Shown: positions 1 through 12,267, numbered from the stretch's first letter. The stretch: DNA of 64,000 nucleotides from Byssothecium circinans (GCA_010015675.1 ML977012.1:325991-389990); one strand, 5' to 3'. Numbers and translations: made by a program. Notes: generated by a model not told the origin, from the sequence alone.

Positions 1-193
1 TTAAAAAGTTATATAGCTTTAAAGTTACTTATTTTCTTTAATTTTCCTAGTAAAAGGCGGGCGTTACGCGCACGGACACGCTAGTAGGCAGGCAAAAACC
101 CAACTAAAATAAAACAAATACTCAACCCTACAGCCGTCAGCACACCCTCGAACCTCCAGCGCAAATTCTCACCTGCGTCAACCCCAACACCCC
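1..193. other. AT-rich window edge, repeat-like
   Basis: The first ~60 bases are strongly AT-rich and then turn GC-richer. A 13-mer at 12-24 (tatagctttaaag) recurs at 24917-24929 in the other AT-rich block of this window. This suggests the degenerate end of a dispersed repeat, possibly mutated by RIP. No ORF is supported. Confidence 0.35.
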
Positions 194-550
194 CTAAGCC
201 CCCACCACCGCACAACTCACCCCCCTAAAAAGCGCCTTCCCACCCACCCCCTCCCTCCAACAAACAAACACATCCACCGGCCCAAAGAAAACGCCCATCA
301 GCGCCAAAATGAAATCCACAGCCACATAATCGCCCCTTGCGTACGCCGCAAAGACCAAAACACCCATCGCCGAGATGCGCGAGCCGTAGAGCACAAAGGG
401 CGAGTGCGCGGTGGGAGAATTGGCGATACGGTCGGGGAGCCCGAACGAGCGCATGGCAGAGGGTGCGTTGAAGAGGGGTAGCAGGCCGCCGATGGAGGTG
501 CTGGTTGCGATCAGGAGGGCGGGGATGTGGCGGGGGTGGAAGGTGGACAT
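194..550 (-). CDS. Small membrane protein, DUF4267-like
   Basis: A 118-residue protein if started at the ATG at 550 (MSTFHPRH). The reading frame stays open further upstream, but the extra residues look unstructured and the frame there does not open with ATG. Three hydrophobic stretches are visible at roughly residues 8-30, 52-72 and 78-100, with a conserved-looking FVLYGSRISAMG segment before the second. Size and topology fit the fungal DUF4267 family of small integral membrane proteins, whose function is not known. The family call is from memory of its general appearance, not a search. The gene sits at the window edge with no close partner. Confidence 0.6.
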   Translation of the reverse strand: MSTFHPRHIPALLIATSTSIGGLLPLFNAPSAMRSFGLPDRIANSPTAHSPFVLYGSRISAMGVLVFAAYARGDYVAVDFILALMGVFFGPVDVFVCWREGVGGKALFRGVSCAVVGA

Positions 551-1231
551 GGTGTGGTGTGGTGGGTATATTCGAGGATGAAATAGTGATGATGAGATAG
601 TTGAAAATCTCCCGTCAATTTTGTAGATGTGGACCTCGGCAAGTCTTGCTATAGGCTTGACACGCAACTGTGGCTTGGTGAGATTTGTAAATAAAAATGC
701 TACTTAATACGAAATAGCAAGACAAGCTATTGACTGACGCATGCACAGTGTCGTTGTTATAGAGAAATACGTAGCGGAAGGAGACAGCATGGAAGAAGAT
801 TCTCACCTACATGGTATCACACTACGGAAGTATGTAAGCTTCACAAGCTTCCAAAAGGGAAATGAGAAGCTGAGCTATTCTAACCAAGCGACATTTCTCT
901 GAAAACTTCATAGCCGCATCCACAAACTGCGGCATGAAGGAACCTCTCTCTCTTCCCGTACAACCTGCGCTCTCGTGTCAGGCACCCGGAACCTCTTCAA
1001 GTACTCATCGTACCGAAGGAAGAGGTTCTCTAGCGCACCGTGACCGAACTGTGCGATTGTGAAGTCGGCAATGTATTGACGTGTGATACCAGGGCTGAAC
1101 GGGATGGAAGACGGCCGCGTGTGCGTGATGAGGAAAACGGAGTGGCTCAAGCGGCAGAATGCACGACCGGAAACGAGGTCTGAGGGATGTACTAGACGGA
1201 ATATTTTATGGGTTCTCTTGTATAGGATTAG
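551..1231. other. Intergenic, no supported gene
   Basis: Contains an open frame at 908-1150 (-) with no ATG, and short frames without domain character. It could hold an exon of a gene I cannot assemble. Nothing else seen. Confidence 0.3.
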
Positions 1232-1660
1232 CTATTCGACTTTCACGCCGTCTCCTTGGGCGGCGTCTACACCGTACTTGTTCATTCTTTCCTGCAGGGA
1301 CTCGATCAGAGCCGCGACACGGAAGTCGCACTGGTTGAGCTTCGTGTAGGCGTTTTGGAGCTTTGTGGCTTGGGGTTCGGGGAAGCCGGTAGTTAGGTTA
1401 GCGTAGTATTTAGAGGAGAGGGCGTTAATGGCTCGGGTGTCTGCATGGTTGCCTGCGGTGGCGTTACGTGGGTGGAGGACCGAGGCGGAGGACCGAGTTG
1501 GAATCGAGCTTGTGGAGTATGTGAATGGGTGGATCGGGGGTGGTGGGGTGGGATGTACTATTGGGCTGGGCCGGTTAGTGAGGATTGCATCGGAAATATG
1601 GTAGAAGAGCTCTACCAGGGCTTGCATTTGGGCTGTCGAAGTAGAGTTTTGTTGGCCCAT
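1232..1660 (-). CDS. Hypothetical protein, 142 aa
   Basis: A single-exon ORF with an ATG at 1660 (MGQQNSTSTAQMQALVE). The N-terminal helix (about residues 10-27) is followed by a proline/serine-rich linker (about 30-65). The C-terminal half (about 75-135) is predicted helical by eye and contains regularly spaced hydrophobics (NAYTKLNQCDFRVAALIES). This helix-linker-helix layout resembles small subunits of nuclear complexes, but I recognise no family and assign no function. It has no signal peptide or membrane segment. The frame could be a chance ORF. The helical C-terminus and the low stop density are the only support. Confidence 0.4.
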   Translation of the reverse strand: MGQQNSTSTAQMQALVELFYHISDAILTNRPSPIVHPTPPPPIHPFTYSTSSIPTRSSASVLHPRNATAGNHADTRAINALSSKYYANLTTGFPEPQATKLQNAYTKLNQCDFRVAALIESLQERMNKYGVDAAQGDGVKVE

Positions 1661-2166
1661 ATCTGCCTGTATTGAATATCGGTAAATGGGTCTTGAGCCC
1701 TATATTGTCATTATTGTTGTGCAAGTTATTCCTACGCAATTTACAGTGAGAAATTATGATATGTTAGAGTCAATGGTCTCACATTGTGCATATATAGCAT
1801 CATTTTGACCCCGGTTTGCAAATTGCCCTTTGTTCATCATCCTCAGGAGTGTGGACGCAGCTTCCAATTGGCTGAACAATGCAAAGACGGCGCTAAACCA
1901 GCTTCCCGGATTTCGAGCCCCTCTGATTGAGGTGTAACATGGCCCGAGGTACGCTTATTCCGCTCATCACACCACTCTTGAAACCTCGCAGCGAACCGTG
2001 CGTTGGCTTCTAGTCTGCCTCGACCCGTTTCCTCCCAAAGCTAGAAGATAGAAACGCGGAGACAGAGGAGCAGGTCATGTGGCAGGCCGCAAGCTATGTG
2101 TTTGTGACAATTAGTGGGTCCAATGAAAACCTTTTGTTTCAAAACCTCTGGAAGGCCACCGCTGAT
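1661..2166. other. Intergenic, nothing recognised
   Basis: About 500 bases between the hypothetical gene start and the 3' end of the Zn2Cys6 gene. No ORF, repeat or RNA gene was seen. Confidence 0.4.
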
Positions 2167-5100
2167 TCAACCTTCTGGCACGCCACTACCTGTGTCCTGG
2201 ACACCACCGACGTCAAACGCATTCTCACCAAAATATAACATGTCATGTGGCAGATACTCTAGATCCCACGGCATCATGTCCGCTCCAAGCACTGACATGT
2301 CCACCTCTTGCGAGTCAATGACCATATCTCCAAACAGATGCTCTGAAGGTGTGGGGTAGTTTGTAAAGACAGGCGAGAAATCCGACGGTGATGGGAGTGC
2401 CTGGTTTGACAAAGTAGTTGCGGAGTTGCGAGCGAAAGATGTTGGCTGAAGAGATTGCCGTGTATTGTTTGGAGAAGATGCGGAGAATGGTGAATGGAGA
2501 TTGAGGAGGAGATCGGCGTCCGAGACTAGAACTGGATCTGGTGTCGGGTGTACGGCGGTCATCTGTTGAGTTGACGGCGGCGGTGGCATAGTTGTTGGAT
2601 CAAAGGGGGCAAAAGGGAGAGCGGGTATTGATGGCGAGGGTTCGAATTTGATTGTAGGATTGGATGGCATTTGCGGAATTGAAGGCTGAGATGCTGCAGG
2701 AGGCTTCGGTGGTACTGGTTTAGTGTCGCGGCCGGTGTTGTTCTCTGACGAGTACATGACGGCGACATTTGTAGACGGTGAGTTCATCGTGCCGGTCAGC
2801 GACCATCCGATAGCTAAATAATGTCAGCGAACGTATTTGAACAAGCTGGGTCAGCTTACCTTGACTCGGATTCATTGGCGATCCGGGTATTGGCGTTTTC
2901 GCACCCTTTCGTATGGCCACGGAGAGTTTGGCAGCATCGACGTCTGTCATGTCTTGCGCAGTGAGATAGGTTCCCCAGCTCAGCTTTCTTCGCCACCCAG
3001 GGCTAGTGAAGGAAGGGTCCGGCCTCGGAACCTCCAGCGCACTTTCCATCTCCTCTCGAGTGTAAAGCAGCGGGTCGCCCACTCCTTTTGCTTTTTGTTC
3101 AAGCACTGTCAGGATGTACTTTACACCAGCCCAGTGCGTCTCGAGCGATTTGAGAGCCCGGTAGCAGCGCTGGTAATGCTGATTGGCGGCCGTGGCGAGT
3201 AGCGTGTGTTTTGCCGCTTGTTTCTGCTCAAGCTCATTTGCGTGGCTACGTTCATTAATGGGCGGTTTCTCAAAGGTCATATGATCCAATGAGATGCCGC
3301 TAGCGAGCGTTGAGTTGTGGTCTTCCGCTGGAGCCGGGCTGGAAGGTCGAGATTGGGGTTGCGATGAGGCTGAGTGCAGAGCTGTCTCTTTAAGAAAAGC
3401 GCATGCAGCGATATAAATTGGTTGACTATTTTGTTAGTATAAGAAGTGATGGATGAACGACTGCCTCGTACCTCGTAAAGGGATTTCCCACGCCAGTTTT
3501 TGCATCTATTAGATCGGTGAAGGCTAAGATATCTGCGACCGTCTTGGCCGAAGACATGGATAGCTCTCTGCTGTTGTTTGACAGGGGCTGGGAACTGCCT
3601 TCAAAAGTCTTGAGCAAAGTCGGCTGGTGAAGCAAAACTATCAACGTGTGGAACCAGCAGTGCAGGAGAAGGAAGTTTGTGCCTTGATTCAGCTTCACGT
3701 AGTGTTGGAAGTTGACTGCGTTGAAGTGGAGCTTCGGCGAGAGGTTCTGGTAGATGTCGGTCAGATGATACTCCAGTGTGTCGAGCTGCTTCCTCAAATC
3801 TTCTGTAATGTCCGAGTTATCCTTGATGCTGTTAAGGAGGTCAGTCACTCTGCCATATAGGTGCACTATGCGAATCAAAGCTGGGAATGGCAGTGGTGAG
3901 TCAGAGGCGGAGTCGATTTCTGCCAAGGAAGGAAACGATATCTCAATGTCCTTGTCGCGTAGAGTGACTGGACGGCCGGTGCCTGACGAGATGATACGGT
4001 CGAGAAGAAAGATAGCCCAAAAGGTGTCTTGACGCTCTCGTTCATTTGCGCGCTGCTCTAGTTCTGCCGGATCGGTGGTCTCTCTCCGGCATGCTTCGGG
4101 CACTTTCGGTACAGATCCGGGGCCTGCAATCGGGTCTGTCCTTAGCGACTTGGGTGTCGGACCCTCCCGTCCCTCGTACTTTGAGCCTTCGAGGGTTTGC
4201 ATGCCTAGATCCTGAGCCATCCGAATGGCAATGCCCAGGTACATCCACAGTCCGCTGTCGCGATTGGCACCGAACTCGTCATAGGCAAGGAGCAGCGCAG
4301 CCTGGACCACGGCGACGGTTGGACAGGGGAATGTGTCGGTAATGGCCGACTTTGCTCTCTGGGCGAAGGCCTGGCCATATTCCCAAGGCAGCATTTTGGG
4401 TGCTTCGTTCTTTGGCTTATCTGGATCGCCGGTGAACACTGGGTGGGTTGAGAATCTTGCGGCCAGAGCACACACGGTATCGACTAAAATAGCATCAACT
4501 TGTTTCTCTTCCAGGTCCCGCAGGAATCGCTCTCGTTGCAGAAAGGGGAAGCTGCAGCCCAGGTGGACAAAGAACAGTTTGCAGAGGTGGGTGATGAGTG
4601 GGCTGGGAGACATGGGGGAAGTGTCGTATAGGGGGATCTCGATGGGCGTCTGGGCGTCCTGGGCGTCATTGGCTGGTGGGGAGCCAACGGAGGGCGGCAG
4701 GCCAGGCGAAGAGTCCATGGCTATTCCTATTAGCAGGTTCTTCAGTCGCGGTGTATAGACAAAGACGAGATGCGACGTACGATCTGAGGTGGTGTGTGCC
4801 GTCCCATGCTGCTTTCCTCGCACCTTGACGACCATTTGCTTGAAACCGGGCATGATGGCGGTGGGGCCAAAGTAGCGAAAGTAGGGCATGCGGTTGCGGG
4901 TGCTCAGCGTGAGGGCAGAACCGGCTGTGTGGTGTCAGCACTGCGTTTTCAGCATATACACATGTGCATAGACATGTCTTTTCCTTGTGTAGAGAGCGTA
5001 CTGCTATCGCCATCCTGTTTGCGTTTGCGGGGGAGGGACGGCCGTGGCTGTGATGGCCATGACTGCTGGGCCGTGGCTTCCTGCTTGACTCGGGCGGCAG

Positions 5101-5498
5101 GCGCATTCGCCATGGAGGTGGTGGTGCTTCCCCTGCGCGCCGGCTGTGCCTTCTTCTTTCCATCTCTGGTAGGTTCGGTCGGGCTGTGGTCGTCGCTGCC
5201 GTTGCCGTAGCCTTCGCACCTGTGTTTGTTGGACTGGCAGGTGCCACACGTCGGTCGCTCCCCTATTCGTATTCGTCTCAGTAAACAACATCAACCTCAT
5301 ACCTCATAGAGGGCAAACGAGAACAAATGCCAATTACCCACCTGAACATCGGGTCTTTTTTCGTCTGCACGTGAGACAGGCAGAGTTGATGCGGCGCCGC
5401 TTTGCGTAGGGCCCGTCATGGTTCGTGACGAAGCGGATGGGCCGCGGCTGGGGAGGAGCATTACTTGCGGCGGTCGTGGAGGGCGCGCTGTTATTCAT
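2167..5498 (-). CDS. Zn2Cys6 transcription factor with fungal-specific TF domain
   Basis: Six exons: 5498-5342, 5262-5002, 4924-4781, 4726-3472, 3425-2860 and 2813-2167, giving about 1009 residues. The start at 5498 (MNNSAPSTTAA) is the only in-frame ATG before the DNA-binding motif. The binuclear cluster CLTCRRKKTRC...CGTCQSNKHRCEGYG (about residues 41-70) is split by the 79-bp intron 5263-5341 and is complete only after splicing. A linker with a conserved-looking RMPYFRYFGPTAIMPGFKQM block follows. The middle homology region starts near ITHLCKLFFVHLGCSFPFLQ and includes the typical SGLWMYLGIAIRMAQDLGMQ stretch. The tail is Pro/Ser-rich and acidic, as in activation regions. It is a nuclear DNA-binding regulator whose target genes cannot be told from sequence. 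The acceptor of exon 4 has two candidates 6 bp apart (4726 or 4720). It is divergent from ATP12 with a ~400-bp shared promoter. Confidence 0.9.
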
Positions 5499-5903
5499 AG
5501 ACGACGAGGTAGTGGTAGTTCCAGCTTCTGCGCGCTGACGATCGATGCACCTGGTGGGTCAGGACGCCTGGGGGAAGCGGGGCTCTCGAGTCGGGCGTCG
5601 GGCGGAAGAGCAATATATCTTGGAGGCGATCTGCGCCTGAATAGTGTACATGTGGGATGGGTTCGCATCATCCCACGAACTGACAGCACATGCAACTTCA
5701 GCAAGCTTGCCTGTGCGTCAGTGTGTGATCTCTCCAGGCTGGGGTTGCTCTGCTCCACCCTCCACCCTCCATCCACCGCGCAAGCTTGCGCAAAGCCGAC
5801 CTCCGAACCGAGCACTCGGAAAAGTAAAGTCCTCCGTCATTCCATCATTCCATCATTCCATTTCACCCTCGAGCAGCAATTGCTTCTGCAATCCACCACC
5901 ATA
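5499..5903. promoter_or_regulatory. Shared divergent promoter of Zn2Cys6 gene and ATP12
   Basis: A 405-bp gap between two head-to-head start codons. It contains pyrimidine-rich stretches and a short ccatcatt direct repeat around 5837-5862 just ahead of the ATP12 start. No clear TATA box is seen. Bidirectional use is inferred from geometry. Confidence 0.5.
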
Positions 5904-7038
5904 ATGGAGTCGATTCGCCCCGCACTCGCGACCGCCAGGCTGGCGGCACCGCGACGAGTGTCCCGTCCGCTCTATCAATGTTTGCACACGTCTGCCACGC
6001 GCTTCGCGACGCCCCTACCGCATCCCTCAGTTCCAGGGCCGCCCCCAGCGACGCCTACGCCATCAGCCTCTGATGCATTGGACAGAGTCGCGAGGAAGAG
6101 GAGGCAGGCTGAGATGCTGCAACAGGCACGGGAAGTGCGAACTTCCCCTTCAAGGCCGAAGACAGGACTGCAGAAGCGCTTCTGGAAACATGTTACTGTT
6201 AAGGAGACGGGAGGTACATTGCACCACATCCTACCCTCCAAAGTTGCATGGACTAATTGTACCAGACGGCCTGCAGGTCTTTCTCGATACTAGACCCGTC
6301 CGCACGCCCACCAAAGACATCCTCACGCTTCCCGCCTCGAAACACCAGCTCGCCACAGCCATTGCCCTCGAATGGGACCTGCTCGTCAGCGCGCAGCAGG
6401 CGCTCAAAACACATCTGATACCCATGACCTCGCTTTCATCGCGCGCCATCGATATTGAAACCGCGGATGCCAAGGGAGACAGCACTCTGCGCGAAAACAT
6501 CGTAGCCATGATGATGCGCTACCTCGCCACGGACACGGTGCTCTGTTGGGCGCCGGAGAAGGTGCTCCACGAGACTCCGCAAAATGGCCTCACGCTGCGC
6601 CAGACACAGATCAAGATTGCAGCCCCCATCATCGCCTACCTGACGACGTACGTGTGGCCGGGTGTAGAAATCAAGCCAATTCTGGAACCGGACAGCATCC
6701 TGCCAGTTCCACAGCCGGACATGACAAAAAACGTAATCCGCGGCTGGTTGACGGGAGTGCCGGCTTTTGAACTCGCTGGGTTAGAACGCGCCGTGCTGGC
6801 TTCCAAGAGCCTGCTCGTGGGCGTGCGGCTGATTCACGAATGGAGCGAGGCCTTTGCGCACTCGCGAAAAGCCGGAGAGGCTCGCTTTGGCATTGAGGAG
6901 GCGGCGGAAGCATCGAGCCTCGAAGTAAGATGGCAGACGCGGCAATGGGGCGAAGTGGACGACACCCACGATGTCGAAAAGGAGGACATGCGTAGACAGC
7001 TTGGCAGCGCCATTCTTCTAGTCAGCGGGGACTCGTAA
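5904..7038 (+). CDS. ATP12: ATP12, mitochondrial F1-ATPase assembly chaperone
   Basis: Two exons, 5904-6213 and 6266-7038, joined across a 52-bp intron, give 360 residues. The N-terminus (MESIRPALATARLAAPRRVS) is Arg/Ala/Ser-rich and lacks acidic residues, as in mitochondrial presequences. The mature part begins with KTGLQKRFWKHVTVKETG, then DGLQVFLDTRPVRTPTK and LATAIALEWDLL, all hallmarks of the ATP12 family. Members bind the free F1 alpha subunit in the matrix and prevent its aggregation before assembly into the alpha3-beta3 hexamer (established knowledge). The C-terminal helical half continues to SAILLVSGDS. Length matches fungal orthologs. The intron is needed, since the first frame otherwise ends at 6293. 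Confidence 0.93.
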
Positions 7039-7353
7039 GGGAAGACGCGTCGTTGTATGTAGCATAGAGCATCCTGTATGGAATATGTATTATACATTCT
7101 ACGGGCATTGCATATGTGGAGCGAAATATCGGAGCGCAGTTGGACTTGTCGGCCATCGCTTCTGATTGAGCAGATCCCTGTTGCCCCTCACCAGCCTCAC
7201 CCCTCGTTTGACTGGTCGGAAGCTCGTGCCAAACCCCGAAGCACGACATCATTCCCATCCCTCGTTTCCACTATTTGTATTTGTATACAAACCCACTTTG
7301 GCCCGCATTACAATTACACGGGCAGCGTCTCTTGGCTAGCAGGTGCCAGCGCC
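7039..7353. promoter_or_regulatory. Promoter region of the oxysterol-binding protein gene
   Basis: A 315-bp tandem intergenic stretch between ATP12 and the OSBP start. It holds the ATP12 3' end and the OSBP promoter. No distinct motif identified. Confidence 0.35.
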
Positions 7354-10300
7354 ATGGAAGGGTAAGTCCACCACTCCAAACCCCTCATCCTCATCCTCCT
7401 CATCCTCCTCATCAAATATGGTGTCGGCGAGACGAATTCCCGCGCAATGCAACCCACGGGCAACGCAGCATGGAAGATATTCGAGACAGCAATTAGACAT
7501 GCGTACATAGACTAAACCCCTCCCTAGACACAAGCGCTCCAAGTCGAGCAGCGTGAAGAACCTGCTCGGGCGCGTCTCCTCGAAGAACGACGTCACTATC
7601 GAGGCCAGCGACAGCATCGCGCCCGGCTCCTCAGCCGCCTCCGTCAGCTCTTCCCCCTCCCACCACCACCACGGCCATCTGTCCGGCCACCATAGAAGCG
7701 CATCAACCAAGCATCGCCCACACCTCTCGGCCAGCATGTCCAACGTCAATACAGACGGCAGCGCTCCCGCCTCGACCTCACCGAACACGAATGTCGCCCC
7801 TTCGCCGTTCTCGCCCACCCCAAAAGGCGCCTCGTTGGAGCAGTCCGTCAGACTCTTCCGTGTCTTTGAGTCGCTGCGACATGGAGACACGGCCGCCATC
7901 TCAAAGGCCATAAGAGAGCAGGCAGCATCGGCAGACAGCGACCATAGCACCACCTCGCTGACCCTGCCCGGCCGGAGTGAAGGCACATCCATCCTGCACC
8001 TGGCCGTCCAGTGTGCCGAGATGCCTGTCATTGAGTTTGTGCTGTCCAATTCGACTGCCGGGCCCGACTCGGTCATCGACATCAATGGCCGCGATAGGGA
8101 CGGAAATACAGCCCTCCATCTGGCAGTCACCCTTGGCCGTACGCCTGTTGTGCGCATGCTACTCGACCAATCGGGCATCAACGACTCCATCACCAACTAC
8201 AATGGCCAGACGCCGCTTGACCTTGCCCGCACGCCCGACATTTTCCAGCAGCTGCAGCTTGCCAAGTCCATCTTCATCGACACGAATGTGCGCAAAATAC
8301 AGCAATTTGTGGGCACTGGGGATATGTCTTCGCTGGAGAAGCTGCTGCAGGACCCCAGGGTGAAGAGCACCATCGATGTGAATGGTGGAGAGCTGGTAAC
8401 AGATCCCGGCGTTGCAGAAGCGGGAGGCACACTACTACATGAAGCCGCGAAGAAGAAGGATGTCAAGTTGGCGCAGTTGCTCTTGCTCAATGGCGCAGAT
8501 CCATTTCGAAGAGACCGCAAGGGGAAGTTACCCCAAGACTACACCAAGGACGACCGCACGCGTGCTATTCTGAAGCGCTCTCCTGCCGCTGCGGCAGCCC
8601 AGCGCGGCATTCAGGAGAAGACGATTCTCGCTGGGGCGGCTTCGGCATCCGGAGCAGCACCAGACATGGGTGCGAAAGAGTCTCGAGAGATGAAGGGCTA
8701 TCTTAAGAAATGGACCAATTATACGAGTGGTTACAAGCTGCGATGGTTCGTGCTAGAGGACGGCGTGCTAAGCTACTATAAGCATCAAGGTGTGTAGGCA
8801 TCCTGAACTATTTTGGGAGTCATGGCTAATACCGTCAGATGACATAGGCTCTGCGTGCCGTGGCGCCATCAACATGCGGATAGCCAAGCTCTACATGGAC
8901 CCGCAAGACAAGCAGCGCTTCGAGATCCAAGGCAAATCATCTGTGAAATACCACCTCAAGGCGAACCACCAAGTCGAAGCGAAGCGGTGGTACTGGGCAC
9001 TCAACAACTCCATTCAGTGGGCAAAGGACGAGGCCAAGGAGGAGGAAAGACAGCACAGCCGAGATCAGGAGATGCTGAAACAGGCCAAGGCAGAGCAGCT
9101 GGACAAGCGGATACCGAAGGAAGGCGACACATTGAGTCTCAATAGCTCAATGGTTGCAAGCCAAAGGAACCTCGCTCCATCGAGCTCTCTTGGTGTACCA
9201 ATGCTGAGCCAAGACACGGCTTCGCGTTCAAACCTCGGTATGGCAGAAGATCCCGAGAGCAACTACGAGCCGAGCATGGGTGGGGGCGAGATTGGCAGAA
9301 TGGCTAGCCATATGGGAACCGCTACAGTTGAGGGTGGCGACGACGATGAAGATGACTACGGAGACGATGCCAGCAGTCGTGAGGTGCGACCGAATAACAA
9401 AGATGCATTCAACATCACCGCGCAGTCTGCAAGACTCCAGCTGGATCTGTTAGCACAAGTTTCGACGGCTCTGCAGTCAGAAAAGGACAAGAACCCGACG
9501 TTGCAAATATCGGACCCCACGATGCTGCAAGCCCTCTCATCATACGAATCAGCTGTTGGTAACCTGAAGGGCCTGGTTGGCGATCTTCTCCGAATATCGA
9601 GGGACCGCGACGCTTACTGGCAGTATCGATTGGATCGTGAGGCGAACGTCCGCCGCATGTGGGAGGAGAGCATGGCCAAAGTCGCCAAAGACCAAGAAGA
9701 GCTCGAGAATCGTTTCGGCGAATCAGAGACGAAACGCAGAAAACAAAAGCGCGCCCTTCGCGAGGCACTTGAAAAGTACGACGCAGACGACCACAAACAA
9801 CCTAGTGGGCTGGGAGATGAATTCGTCGAGGCCGCAGAACAGCAACCAGCATCGGGTGATCAGTCTACTCTTTCCTCCCAAGCACTACGAAGAAAAGCTA
9901 CTCTCGCCGATCTCGCTGCCGATATTTCTGAAGATGAATCCGATGAGGATGACGAGGAGTTCTTTGATGCAGTGGGTGCTGGGGAGGTTGAGGTAGTGGA
10001 GATGCCTGTTACGAGTCCACTTGTGCCAGCCGCAGATGCGGCCCCAGAAAATTCGGATCTGTACGAGAAAAAGCTCGCAGAGATTGCAACAGGTTTCATT
10101 GGATATGAAGATGGTCCTCGCGAAAAATACGCCATGGACGAGGACAATAGGCCGAAGATCTCTCTTTGGGTAAGCTTGAATCATAACTACCGAGCTTTCT
10201 CAATAACTAATGATATTCTAGGCCATCCTCAAGTCTATGATTGGCAAAGACATGACCAAGATGACTCTGCCAGTGTCTTTCAACGAGCCGACCTCACTGC

Positions 10301-11438
10301 TTCAGCGTGTTGCAGAAGACATGGAATACACTGACCTTCTTGATACCGCAGCTGATCGTGCTGATTCCACCGAGCGACTACTCTACGTTGCTGCATTCGC
10401 TGCTTCGGAGTACGCATCTACCATCGGGCGTGTAGCGAAACCTTTCAACCCTCTTCTTGGTGAGACATATGAGTACGCACGTCCAGACAAAGGCTACCGC
10501 TTCTTCATCGAGCAAGTCAGCCATCATCCCCCGATCGGTGCAGCATACGCCGAATCAAAGAAATGGGACTACTATGTAAGCCAAACCCAATTCATATTGC
10601 TCCGGGCTGCAACTCACATGTTCAGGGTGAGTCTGCCGTCAAGTCAAAATTCTACGGTAAATCTTTCGACATCAATCCGCTCGGCACGTGGTTCCTCCGC
10701 CTCCGCCCGACCGCCACCGGCGGCAAGGAAGAACTCTATACTTGGAAGAAAGTTACTTCGTCTGTCATTGGCATCATAACTGGAAACCCAACCGTCGATA
10801 ACTATGGCCTGATGGAGATCAAGAACTGGACGACCGGCGAAACCTGCCTGCTCGACTTCAAGCCCCGCGGCTGGAAAGCTTCGTCTGCGTACCAAGTCGT
10901 GGGCAAAGTTGTCGATGCCAATGGCCATGTGCGATGGAGCGTAGGCGGACGCTGGAACGACAAGATCTATGCGCGCTTCACGCCCGGCTACGAAGACGCC
11001 GACATTGAAAAAGGCGGAAAAGCCAGCAAACACGACGACAACAAAGCCTTCCTTGTCTGGCAAGCCAACGCCCGCCCCACAGGAATTCCCTTCAACGTGA
11101 CCCCCTTCGTCGTCACTCTCAACGCCATCCCCGAAAACCTGCGCAAAGTCATCGCCACAACAGACACGCGACTTCGACCTGACCAGCGCGCCATGGAGGA
11201 CGGCGAGTACGATCTTGCGGCTACAGAGAAGAATCGCGTCGAAGAGAAACAGCGTGCGACGAGGCGCAAGAGAGAACAGAACGGAGAGGAATTTGTGCCG
11301 AAGTGGTTCACCAAGGGCAAGTGCGAGACTACAGGGGAGGACTACTGGGTCTTTAATCACGAGTATTGGAAGGTTAGAGAGGGTGTTGCCAAGGGGGAGA
11401 CGAAGTGGGTAGAGCAAGGGTTGGAGGATATATTTTAG
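7354..11438 (+). CDS. Oxysterol-binding protein, Osh1/Osh2 (Swh1) type
   Basis: Five exons (7354-7361, 7528-8789, 8839-10169, 10222-10575, 10626-11438) give 1255 residues. The first exon is only 8 bases; splicing yields [19 protein letters not shown]. Domains in order: ankyrin repeats over about residues 110-355 ([20 protein letters not shown] is typical), a PH domain at about 391-490 starting [11 protein letters not shown], a Gly/acidic linker with an FFAT-like EFFDAVG at 797-803, and the oxysterol-related domain from about 868 to the end. The family fingerprint EQVSHHPP is at 964-971. These proteins exchange sterol and PI4P between membranes at ER contact sites, with PH targeting to Golgi or plasma membrane (established for the family). 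Length and domain order match yeast Osh1/Osh2 rather than the short Osh4-type members. A CTCATC microsatellite lies in the first intron around 7385-7412. Confidence 0.95.
9957..9977 (+). other. FFAT-like motif in the OSBP gene
   Basis: Encodes EFFDAVG preceded by a run of Glu/Asp. This matches the FFAT consensus (EFFDAxE) except that Gly replaces the last Glu. FFAT motifs bind VAP/Scs2 proteins at the ER and would anchor this protein at contact sites. Confidence 0.65.
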
Positions 11439-12267
11439 ATGCGCGGGATGCAGATGTGTAAATGGTGAAGTTTATATAGTTCTGTTGAGTGCGGTATGTA
11501 AACATATAACGAGCTTTTTCTCCAAGTGCTCTCACCTTGACTTTCCCTGCCACGCAGTTGAAAGAATTCCCCGCACACATAATACTCTCACTAAAGACCA
11601 CCCACCATAACTAATATGTTAATTACTCTCCTTTAACTTTAACAAAACATGGAATTGTAAAGCTAAGCCTGCTCTTTTACATAGGAGTAGGAAGAGGTTA
11701 AAAGGGCTTCGTTGGGTGTGGGTAAATATGAGCCGAAGCTTTTCGGTGTGCGGCGAATTGTTTCAATCGCGTGCCTGCTTTAGGATTCGCATGTGACTAA
11801 AACACCCCTGGGTGCACGATAAAATACCCTGCTTCATCCCCGCAATCTAGCTGCAAAGTATCCGCGGGGTTTTTGCGTCGGCTTGTATCCACCCCAACGG
11901 CCGAAGATACCGGAATAGGACGACAGAAGCTCAGTATCACCGAGGTCCAAGACCGCTTCGGCAGAATCACCTCTCCGTCGGTCCTAGGTTCAATATTGCA
12001 ATCGCCTTGTTTTGTTGATGTGACGGCGAGGCTGGGGTATGACCCAGGGGATAGGTGGAATTGAGGATGCAGCGCCGCGGGGTGGGTATAACTGGTTTAG
12101 TATCGTCATAGGTAGCATAGCGGTATTTGTATTGGGTTTTGACACCTTTTTCCTGCCGGGCGCCTTTCTTTTACGCTGCCTCGTAGTACCTCAGGGAGCA
12201 ACTTGCGTCTTCCACTTTTGATCAGTGTAGAAGAGTTCGATAGAGGAACAAGTGTTCCGAAGAAAAG
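11439..12267. other. Intergenic, partly AT-rich; GH27 promoter side
   Basis: About 830 bases between tandem genes. 11600-11700 is AT-rich. A small frame at 11873-12064 has no protein character. The 3' half must contain the promoter of the alpha-galactosidase gene; no clear TATA box is seen. Confidence 0.35.

Noticed and set aside
908..1150. 80-codon minus-strand frame as a separate gene
   Set aside because: It begins at TTG and contains no ATG before its last residues; at most it is an internal exon I cannot connect.
7336..8196. 286-codon minus-strand frame
   Set aside because: It lies antisense to the first exons of the oxysterol-binding protein gene and has no domain; a mirror of GC-rich coding sequence.
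10644..11417. 257-codon minus-strand frame
   Set aside because: Antisense to the lipid-binding domain of the same gene; no recognisable protein.
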